Below are positions 8,026 to 15,142 of a stretch of DNA of 35,112 nt, piece after piece. The notes below the pieces were generated by a model. It was not told the DNA's origin, searched no databases, and saw only the letters and a program-made list of their open reading frames with translations. Source of the DNA: Bryobacterales bacterium (lineage in GTDB: Bacteria > Acidobacteriota > Terriglobia > Bryobacterales > Bryobacteraceae). Both the position numbers and the translations under genes were made by a program. The first letter of the stretch is position 1; every line of letters starts with the position of its first letter. Location of the stretch: positions 1 through 35,112 of the forward strand of contig PMQB01000201.1 in assembly GCA_003169195.1 (NCBI GenBank), read 5' to 3'.

Positions 8026-9456
8026 CTACTGCGTGTTAATCCAGACCTTCGGCTCTACCGACATGCCGGGATGCAACCGCTCAGCATGCGGCTGGCCGGG
8101 TTTGAAGCGGATGCGAACCTGCAGACGTTGCACCACCTTTACGTAGTTGCCGGTGGCGTTTTCCGGAGGGAGCAGGCTATACGTTGCGCCGGTGGCTCCG
8201 GGCAGTGCTTCCACGTAGCCATTGAAATCCTGGGAGAGCGCGTCTACGTAAATTGTTACCGATTGGCCCGGGTGCGTATTGCGGATCTGCGTCTCTTTCA
8301 TGTTGGCTGTTACCCAGATATCGTCAGTCTGGGTTATGGCAAACATTTCTTGGCCAGGGGCAACGTGCTGGCCGACCTCAACGGTTTTGTCTCCCACGAT
8401 GCCATCGCTGGGTGCAAGGATCTTGCAGTAAGTGAGATTAAGGGCGGCCTGCTCCACCTGAGCTTTGGCGGCTTGCACGTTGGCAACGCGTGTAGCGACG
8501 GTGGCGTTTTGCACCGCGACGTTTCGCGGCAGATTGCTTTTCGCTTCCAGGTAGCGTTGACGCGATTGGTTGAGCGCCGCCACTCGTTGTTCTACGTTTT
8601 TAGAGGCGGCCTCGGCGCTGGCGCGGCGGGATACTACCAATGCTTCGTCGGCGCGGGCAGCCGTTGTTTTCTGGTCATACTGTTCGCGCGAGACCTCTTG
8701 CTTGCCCACTAATTGGCGATAGCGCTCTTCTTCGCGTTCAGCATTCGCTGCGTTCGCTTCCGCTTGCTTGAGATCGGCTGCCGCCGATGCGGCCGTTTGC
8801 TGCGCGCCGGCGAGCGCGGCTTCGGCACCCGCTATGTCCAGATTCGCGTTTGCAACCTGCGTTTGCTGCACCGTCGCGGTGATCGGCACGTTGGGAGATT
8901 GCGCCCGCAAGGCGGCCTCGGCTTGGGCCAAATTGGCGTTGGCCTGAGACAGCGCGACTTTGTAGTCTCGCGGGTCAAGATCCACAAGCACCTGACCCTT
9001 TGTTACGTGCTGGGTATTCTGCACGTAAACTCCCACAATGTCGCCGATGATGCGGCTGCTGATGGGGTCAGTATGGCCGTCTACCTCGGCGTCGTCGGTG
9101 CTTTCATAGCTGTTCAGGTATTGCAGAAGGAGGTATCCGGCGATGAGCAAGACCACAAACCCGATAATTAGTAACACAGTTGCGATGGGATGAGACTTGA
9201 CCCAAATCCGCGCCCGCTGCGATGCGGGCATTTTGGGTTTATCGTCCTTTTTCTGATCCTTGTCTTTATCCTGTTTGTCCTTTTGCTGTTTGTCTGATTG
9301 ATCGTCGGATTTCTTGTCGCCGTTCTCGTTGCCTTTCTTCTCGGCGAGTTCGCGGCGAAGATCTTCCTGCTGGCGGCGCAGCAGGTCTATCTCAGTCCGG
9401 AGACGGATCTGCTCGTCGTGCAAAGTTTGGGTCTGTTCCACGGTGGGTTCAGCCAT
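8026..9456 (-). CDS. emrA: EmrA/HlyD-family periplasmic adaptor (membrane fusion protein)
   Basis: 476 aa membrane fusion protein linking the EmrB pump to a TolC channel. Order: a predicted cytosolic coiled coil (about 5-45), a low-complexity Lys/Asp/Gln stretch (about 42-74), one transmembrane anchor VLLIIGFVVLLIAGYLLLQY (about 94-113), a beta strand region STDDAEVDGHTDPIS, lipoyl-like halves (VYVQNTQHVTKGQVLVDLDP and ILAPSDGIVGDKTVEVGQ), a long Ala-rich coiled-coil hairpin (about 180-320), and a beta-barrel domain. The charged cytosolic extension is longer than in E. coli EmrA. It lies 2 nt after the tolC-like stop and 9 nt before emrB, which indicates translational coupling. Confidence 0.93.
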   Translation of the reverse strand: MAEPTVEQTQTLHDEQIRLRTEIDLLRRQQEDLRRELAEKKGNENGDKKSDDQSDKQQKDKQDKDKDQKKDDKPKMPASQRARIWVKSHPIATVLLIIGFVVLLIAGYLLLQYLNSYESTDDAEVDGHTDPISSRIIGDIVGVYVQNTQHVTKGQVLVDLDPRDYKVALSQANANLAQAEAALRAQSPNVPITATVQQTQVANANLDIAGAEAALAGAQQTAASAAADLKQAEANAANAEREEERYRQLVGKQEVSREQYDQKTTAARADEALVVSRRASAEAASKNVEQRVAALNQSRQRYLEAKSNLPRNVAVQNATVATRVANVQAAKAQVEQAALNLTYCKILAPSDGIVGDKTVEVGQHVAPGQEMFAITQTDDIWVTANMKETQIRNTHPGQSVTIYVDALSQDFNGYVEALPGATGATYSLLPPENATGNYVKVVQRLQVRIRFKPGQPHAERLHPGMSVEPKVWINTQ

Positions 9457-9458
9457 GG

Positions 9459-10979
9459 TTACTTTCTCAAAAACTGCTTGATGCTGGACTCGGTATTGCC
9501 GATGGCTCGAGCGAGCGAGACTTTCGCTAGATTGTGATCGAAGACGGCGCTGATGTAATCGTTTTCTGCCTGCACCACCGACTGTTGGGCCTGCACCACT
9601 TCAATCGTGTCGGCAATGCCTGCTGTGAAACGATCGCGCGCCTGATTCAGGGTGTCGTGCGCCAAGTCAACATTGCGACGCGCTAACTCAACTTGGTCGG
9701 CTGCGGCGCCGAGATCAATGTAGGCTTCCCTCACATCTTGATCGATGCGGCCCTGAACGTCCGACAGTTCGGCCCGCCGTGCTAGCAGCGAGGCATTTGC
9801 TTGCTCGATCTCGCCTCGAATGCGACCGCCTTCGTAAAGTGGGAGAGTCAACGTTCCAGACACGCTAAACACCGAGTGCGCTTCGGTGGTGGGGCGCAAT
9901 CCCGAGGCACCGTAATCGGCTGTGAGTGTTAGATTCGGCAAACGTTCCGAACGCGCCGCTTGCAGAGACTGCTCTGCTGCATGGACACCTGCCGCAGCGG
10001 CTTTCAGATCGGATCGACCTTGCTCCGCCGCCGCGAGCGCTTGCTCTAGAGTGAAGTTGGGAATTGCAGCGAACGGAAAATAATCTGTGATGGCAAACTG
10101 TTGACCGGGCGGCAGACCAATGAGCCGCGCCAAAGCGAGTTTCTGGCGGTCCACTTCGGCTCTCAAGGAACGTAAGCGTTGCCGATCGGTATCCAACTGG
10201 ACCTCAGAGCGAGTGGCATCAATACGGGCATTCAATCCTGAGTTGAGACGGTCGGTTGCTTGTTGAAAGACGGCTTGGGAACTATCCACCTGCGCTACCG
10301 CAGCCGCTGTGCGGGCGAGCACCGCCACAATTTGCAAGTAGGAGCCGGCTACGGCGAGCACAACCAGATCACGGCTATCGCGAGCGGAGAAGGAAGCACT
10401 CTTGCTGATTTCGCTGCTGCTTCGATAATTGTGCAGGCGTACGAGATCAAACACACTCTGCCGTAAGCGGGCCACGCGTACGTCGAAAAAGTTGAATGGA
10501 CCTACTGCCAGGGGAAAGTTGGGCTCCAAGACCCCAGCCGTGCGCAGATTTAACTGCTCCACCGTTTCGCTGGCCACCGTATTGAGGTTCGGCAATAACT
10601 GGCTTCGCGCGACACGGGCCTGTCCCCGCGTTTGTTGAAAGGCCTGCGATTCAGTGATAGCGCCCAGATTCAGGCGCAATCCCATGGTTACAGCCTTATC
10701 CAGAGTGAGCGCCAGCGTGCCGCTCGTAGCTGTGCCACTTGCTGCACTGCCAGTGTAGGAACCCTGCACACTAATTGAACTATGAAGTACATCGACTGGA
10801 TCTCCTGCGGTTGTATTGCCGGTGGATTGATTGACAATAACCATGCCCGGTTGTGAGGCGCGTCCCGACAGGGGAACTTGGGACGCAGTAGAAACACCGG
10901 GGGTTTGCTGTGCAGGCGATTGCGCCAAAACGAACGAAGATGACGTAATGCACACTACAAACCAACAGCGCTTCCTCAC
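9459..10979 (-). CDS. TolC-family outer membrane efflux channel
   Basis: 506 aa outer-membrane factor with a signal peptide (residues 1-19, cleavage near VLAQ). Two OEP repeats follow, rich in heptad Ala/Leu/Gln helices; typical signatures include LTLTADYGASGL, FSVSGTLTLPLYEGGRI, and the final helix pair DRFTAGIADTIEVVQAQQSV. It starts at GTG 10979; an in-frame TGA lies immediately upstream, so no earlier start is possible, and there is no good Shine-Dalgarno. It is the first gene of tolC-emrA-emrB, with a 2-nt spacing to emrA. The 70-nt upstream gap has GATCTAG twice (10996 and 11031), which could be operator half-sites, but this is speculative. Confidence 0.92.
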   Translation of the reverse strand: MRKRCWFVVCITSSSFVLAQSPAQQTPGVSTASQVPLSGRASQPGMVIVNQSTGNTTAGDPVDVLHSSISVQGSYTGSAASGTATSGTLALTLDKAVTMGLRLNLGAITESQAFQQTRGQARVARSQLLPNLNTVASETVEQLNLRTAGVLEPNFPLAVGPFNFFDVRVARLRQSVFDLVRLHNYRSSSEISKSASFSARDSRDLVVLAVAGSYLQIVAVLARTAAAVAQVDSSQAVFQQATDRLNSGLNARIDATRSEVQLDTDRQRLRSLRAEVDRQKLALARLIGLPPGQQFAITDYFPFAAIPNFTLEQALAAAEQGRSDLKAAAAGVHAAEQSLQAARSERLPNLTLTADYGASGLRPTTEAHSVFSVSGTLTLPLYEGGRIRGEIEQANASLLARRAELSDVQGRIDQDVREAYIDLGAAADQVELARRNVDLAHDTLNQARDRFTAGIADTIEVVQAQQSVVQAENDYISAVFDHNLAKVSLARAIGNTESSIKQFLRK

Positions 10980-11050
10980 TCACTGTTGATGGAAAGATCT
11001 AGCTAATTTGACACTTGGGAATAATTCGGGATCTAGAAGAGAGTAAGTCT

Positions 11051-11521
11051 TTAAGTCTTCTTGACAAATACCAGCGTCTCGTCATCGCCGGCTGGATCAT
11101 AATGACTGATCGTCATTGTCATCGTTTGTTTGTCTGGGCCGATCTCGAACTTCCATGCCGAAGTGACATCGCCGACGGGACCGCTTTCTTTGGTGGCATT
11201 GAGCGAGGGTCCGTTATACCAAGCGGTGAGTTGCGATTTGTGATCGCCTTCGGCAAAGTCACACGGTTTACCATCGAGCTTGCTGGTGAATTCGGAAAGC
11301 ACTTCCTGGCCGTCTTTCTTAATGGTTTTCATGCTCATTTTAATGCCGTTGGTGACGATGGTCACAGTGAGAGTTACTACGCGGCCGTCACTTACGTGAC
11401 TCTTAGCGGCGTCCATTTGCCAAGAACCTTCATAACTCTTCTGCTGCCCTAAACCGAGCGCGGCGAAGATTAACGAAAGTGCACACGCTTTTGCTAACAA
11501 CTTCACTACAGTTGACACCAT
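11051..11521 (-). CDS. Small secreted protein of unknown function
   Basis: 156 aa. The ORF could open at 11563, but ATG 11521 is preceded by AAGGAGATCCGACC, an excellent ribosome binding site, and gives a clean signal peptide (MVSTVVKLLAKACALSLIFA, cleavage near GLGQ). The mature part (YEGSWQMDAAKSHVSDGRVV onward) looks like an all-beta lipocalin-like fold with regularly spaced strands such as VTLTVTIVTNGIKM and KQTMTMTISHYDPAG. I do not recognise a named family. It lies between GH95 and the tolC operon on the same strand with its own possible promoter. Confidence 0.75.
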   Translation of the reverse strand: MVSTVVKLLAKACALSLIFAALGLGQQKSYEGSWQMDAAKSHVSDGRVVTLTVTIVTNGIKMSMKTIKKDGQEVLSEFTSKLDGKPCDFAEGDHKSQLTAWYNGPSLNATKESGPVGDVTSAWKFEIGPDKQTMTMTISHYDPAGDDETLVFVKKT

Positions 11522-11553
11522 GGTCGGATCTCCTTGCCTTTGGTCTGATTGAA

Positions 11554-11582
11554 GTTCTATCACTAATAGAGGAGTTGTGCAA
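11554..11582 (-). promoter_or_regulatory. Possible sigma70 promoter for the small secreted protein
   Basis: On the minus strand TTGCAC (11582-11577) and TAGAAC (11559-11554) are separated by exactly 17 nt. Transcription would begin about 26 nt before the ATG at 11521. The -35 matches 4-5 of 6 consensus positions and the -10 matches 4 of 6. Confidence 0.4.
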
Positions 11583-11596
11583 GGACTGATTTGTAT

Positions 11597-14074
11597 TTAT
11601 ACCGGCTTCAGGACATAAACGGCGCCCGCTCTTAGCGAAAGGTTCATTCGCCCGTTGAGAAACGGAACATCGATAGGTCGGCCTGATTCGGTAACGGAAA
11701 CGCCCGAAATGCCAATCGGCAGCTCGACGATTTGCTGCCTTGTCAGTTGCGGGTGCAAGGCGATCTGGGTTAGCTTGCGTTCTGCCCAAACGAGGCTGAC
11801 TTCGAGGACGCCGCGGGCGCGCAAGCCGCTCACGCTGCCCTTTGGCCATGCCTCCGGCAAAGCAGGGAGGACGCGCAGGACATCTTCATGGCTTTGTAAC
11901 AGCATTTCCGCTAATCCGGCCGCTCCGCCGAAATTTCCATCGATTTGAAATATCCATCCATCGCCAGCAGGGTGGGTGTCGAAGAGGTTTGGCCCAGTGC
12001 TGTGCTGCAGCAAGCGGCAGAGAGATTCGTGAGCAAGCGCACCGTCCTGCAGTCTGGCCCAGAGGCAAATGACCCAGGCGCGACTCCAGCCGGTGTAGCC
12101 GCCGCCCGCTGCCAGTCGTCGCTCCAACGAAACTCGAGCGGCCTTCCAGAACTCGGCTTTGGTGTGTGGGGTTAGTTCACTGCCTGGATAAAGCGGATAC
12201 AAGTGCGACATGTGCCTTTGCCCCGGAGTGCTTTCGGCAAAGTCTTCCGACCATTCTTGTAGCTGGCCAAACTTGCCAACTTTATAAGGTGGCAATAACT
12301 CTAGTTTGCTGTGCAGCGTCTGCTGAAATGACTCGTCCACGCCTAAGAGTTTCGCCGCTGAGGCGCAGTTGCTGAAGAGCTCGCGGAGCAATGCGATGTC
12401 CATTGTGCAGCCCGCACTGGTTACGCAGCGTTGGCCGTTGGGCGCCAGGAAATCATTTTCAGTAGAGAAGGAAGGGCAGGTTGTGAGGCTGCTGGCAGCG
12501 TTGGGAATGAGCCAGGCCACATAAAACTCGGCGGAACTCTTTAGTAATGGATAGGCGCGTTGGAGAAACTTTTCGTCGTGCGTGAACAGGTAATGTTCCC
12601 ATAGATGGGCGCAGAACCATGGCCCACTCATTTGCCAGTTGGCCCAAGTGGGATCGCCTTTGCCGAAGTCTCCGACCGGTGCGGCTTGACGCCATAGGTC
12701 CACATTGTGGTGTGAAACCCAGCCGTGCGCCTTGTAGTTGATCTCAGCCGTCTTGCGCCCCGTCTTGCTCAAACCGTCGATCAGATCGAAGAGCGGTTCA
12801 TGACACTCACTCAAGTTGCAGGTTTCGGCTAGCCAATAGTTCATCTGGACATTGATGTTTGCCGTCCAATTGCTGCTCCAGGGCGGGCGGATCTGGTCGT
12901 TCCAAATGCCTTGTAAGTTGGCCGGCTGCGAACCCGGACGGGAACTGGCGATCAAGAGATAGCGGCCATATTGGAAATATAGAGCCAGCAGATGCTGATC
13001 TGTTTCGTCAGTTGCAAAGGATTTCAGACGCTCGTCGGTGGGGCGACTGGCATTGTTCGTCCCTCCCAAATCTAAAGTCACGCGGCGGAATAAAGCTTGA
13101 TGATCTTTGATATGACTGGCGAGCAGTTCAGCGGTGGATCTTTTCGCAACACTGCGCAAGCGCTCAGCGCACATGTTGCCAATTTCCTCGGAGCTCCGAT
13201 CAGGCATTTGTTCGAATCCGCGGTAACCCGTGGCAGCGGTTAGCAGAATCGTAACTTCGGTTGCGGATGAAATGTGAATGCCACCGTCGTCGGCTATGAC
13301 CTTGCCGCCTTGGTGGCGAACCTGCAAACGGCTTTCGAAACGCATGCCGTGACCTTCTGCAGCGTCGTAAATAACTGGGTTCGCGACGTCTAAATAATTC
13401 GGTTGCACGCGCGACGGAGCTTTTCCATTCAGCCGAAGTACATCGCTTCCCATCGCTTCGCTGTTCGAATGCAGAAGGCTGTCGAGTCTAATGTCCAAGT
13501 TAAGCTTTCGGGGCCGGTTCGCGGTTAATCTTACGACTAAGACTTGATCAGGCGCTGAGCAAAAAACTTCGCGGGTGTATATCACCCCGGCTGCCGTGAA
13601 GCTTACTCGCGCAACGGCGGAATCCAGATCCAATTCGCGGCGGTAATCTGTCGTCTCAGGTAAGCCGGTAAACTTCAGGTGCAAATTGCCGAGCGGCTGG
13701 TAGGACTCGTTGTAGGGTCCTTGCATGCGGCGGCACGCTATATCCGCGTCTTTGTAGTGTTTTTCTTCCAGGACCAGCTTGCGGATCTCGGGCAGCGCTT
13801 CACTGGCATGTGGATTGTTCCAATCACGCGGAAAGCCCGACCAAAGAGTGTCTTCGTTCAGTTGCAGGCGCTCTTCGGTGACGCCGCCGAATACCATCGC
13901 GCCCAGACGCCCATTACCAACGGGCAGTGCGTCGGTCCAAATTTTCGCTGGTTGTTTGTACCAAAGAGTCCACTCGCTTGCGTCGGTCTTTTGTTGTGTT
14001 TTAGCGAATAGCTTGGCGGCGGTCAATGCCGCTGGTACTTGTTTGATGAAACGTCGTCGCGAAGGGTGCTTCAT
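11597..14074 (-). CDS. GH95 family alpha-L-fucosidase-like glycoside hydrolase, Tat-exported
   Basis: 825 aa from ATG 14074. The ORF extends to 14143, but that would overlap the upstream gene, and Met-24 begins a twin-arginine signal (SRRRFIKQ then a hydrophobic segment). GH95 enzymes hydrolyse terminal alpha-1,2-fucose (some act on galactose) by inversion. The sequence follows the family from [21 protein letters not shown] and [13 protein letters not shown] to the catalytic-domain motifs [15 protein letters not shown] (carrying the paired Asn, about 408), FSTENDFL (candidate Glu, about 535) and [20 protein letters not shown] (catalytic Asp, about 713). Residue roles are by analogy with Bifidobacterium AfcA. 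Fucosidase partners are absent from the window, so it probably acts alone on plant or microbial polysaccharide in the periplasm. Confidence 0.9.
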   Translation of the reverse strand: MKHPSRRRFIKQVPAALTAAKLFAKTQQKTDASEWTLWYKQPAKIWTDALPVGNGRLGAMVFGGVTEERLQLNEDTLWSGFPRDWNNPHASEALPEIRKLVLEEKHYKDADIACRRMQGPYNESYQPLGNLHLKFTGLPETTDYRRELDLDSAVARVSFTAAGVIYTREVFCSAPDQVLVVRLTANRPRKLNLDIRLDSLLHSNSEAMGSDVLRLNGKAPSRVQPNYLDVANPVIYDAAEGHGMRFESRLQVRHQGGKVIADDGGIHISSATEVTILLTAATGYRGFEQMPDRSSEEIGNMCAERLRSVAKRSTAELLASHIKDHQALFRRVTLDLGGTNNASRPTDERLKSFATDETDQHLLALYFQYGRYLLIASSRPGSQPANLQGIWNDQIRPPWSSNWTANINVQMNYWLAETCNLSECHEPLFDLIDGLSKTGRKTAEINYKAHGWVSHHNVDLWRQAAPVGDFGKGDPTWANWQMSGPWFCAHLWEHYLFTHDEKFLQRAYPLLKSSAEFYVAWLIPNAASSLTTCPSFSTENDFLAPNGQRCVTSAGCTMDIALLRELFSNCASAAKLLGVDESFQQTLHSKLELLPPYKVGKFGQLQEWSEDFAESTPGQRHMSHLYPLYPGSELTPHTKAEFWKAARVSLERRLAAGGGYTGWSRAWVICLWARLQDGALAHESLCRLLQHSTGPNLFDTHPAGDGWIFQIDGNFGGAAGLAEMLLQSHEDVLRVLPALPEAWPKGSVSGLRARGVLEVSLVWAERKLTQIALHPQLTRQQIVELPIGISGVSVTESGRPIDVPFLNGRMNLSLRAGAVYVLKPV

Positions 14075-14105
14075 GCTGAGCCGTCCGAATTGTATCGAAC
14101 GGAAA

Positions 14106-15125
14106 CTAACTTCCGACGAGTTGTGCGTAAAGGCTTCGGGCAATGCCCACGTCGGTGGTCCCCTTTACGATGGCGCGGCCATCCGGGAAAAACGTCACAT
14201 CATACTTCGGTACCGACAGACGCAAGGCGAATTCGTTGACGCGGACGACGCCCCTGGGACGGAGCCGCTCTGCCAACGCCTGCAAATCCAAGGGACGGGC
14301 GTTGTCATGTAATTGCACGGCGTTTCGCCCACATAGGCTCACTGGTGTGCGCTTGCGACCTTCGAGATATTGAAACTCGCCGGCAGCGCAAACGCGGCAG
14401 GCTGGATCAGCCGGACCTGCGACGACACGCTTGTACGTACCTTGCCAAACATCCATAGTGTGAATGAAGGAGGCAAAATCGTCCCAACCGGCGAGCAACC
14501 GCATAACTAGCGCCACCTGCAAGGCAGCCACCGAAGCTGTCACGGGCGCGATCACGCCGTTTACATCGCAGGTGGGCTGAATGCCGGGGGGCGGCTCTGG
14601 ATAGACACAAGCCAAACAGGGCCCTTTTAGGGGGACAATGGGCATGACCACGCCATAACTACCCACGGCGGCCCCATAAATCCAGGGCCGTTTCGATTTG
14701 ACGCTAAGATCATTGATGAGATATCGCGTCTCAAAATTGTCCGTGCCATCGAGAATGATGTCGAAATCTGCTGTTAATTCTTCAGCGTTCGACGGCGTCA
14801 TATCTTTGACCAGCGGCTCAATTAGAACGTGAGAATTGATTTGTTGCAAACGCCGTGCGGCCGCCATCGCTTTGGGAGACTCATTTTGAGCATCAGACTC
14901 GTCGTAGAGCCACTGTCTTTGCAGATTTGTGTAGTCCACGTAATCGCGATCAATCAGCCGCAGACGGCCGACGCCGGCGCGAGCCAGGGCCTCCGCTTGA
15001 AAGCTTCCTAGTGCGCCGCAGCCGACAATACAGATCGATGCTTGCCCGATCCTTTCCTGTCCAGCCACGCCCAGACCAGGGAAGAGGATCTGCCGCGAAT
15101 AGCGTTCGTTCTCGGCGGCTGTCAT
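14106..15125 (-). CDS. ThiF/MoeB/HesA-family E1-like adenylyltransferase
   Basis: 339 aa from ATG 15125 (AGGA about 9 nt upstream), giving the standard opening [16 protein letters not shown]1-like enzymes adenylate the C-terminal glycine of ubiquitin-like sulfur carriers (ThiS, MoaD) in the cytoplasm. Seen: nucleotide-binding IVGCGALGS (about 31-39), [26 protein letters not shown], zinc-ligand pairs CLAC and CRVC, and a likely catalytic Cys in [13 protein letters not shown]. Instead of a rhodanese domain, the C-terminal roughly 75 residues (from [10 protein letters not shown] to [14 protein letters not shown]) form a small alpha/beta tail known from other stand-alone ThiF/MoeB proteins. No thiS, thiG or moaD is adjacent, so thiamine versus molybdopterin cannot be decided. 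Confidence 0.88.
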   Translation of the reverse strand: MTAAENERYSRQILFPGLGVAGQERIGQASICIVGCGALGSFQAEALARAGVGRLRLIDRDYVDYTNLQRQWLYDESDAQNESPKAMAAARRLQQINSHVLIEPLVKDMTPSNAEELTADFDIILDGTDNFETRYLINDLSVKSKRPWIYGAAVGSYGVVMPIVPLKGPCLACVYPEPPPGIQPTCDVNGVIAPVTASVAALQVALVMRLLAGWDDFASFIHTMDVWQGTYKRVVAGPADPACRVCAAGEFQYLEGRKRTPVSLCGRNAVQLHDNARPLDLQALAERLRPRGVVRVNEFALRLSVPKYDVTFFPDGRAIVKGTTDVGIARSLYAQLVGS

Positions 15126-15142
15126 ATAAGACGATCCTAGCA

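Noticed and set aside
14855-15142. N-terminal 96-residue extension of the Omp85 ORF
   Set aside because: It is antisense to the ThiF-like gene, and the natural signal peptide begins at or near 15143.
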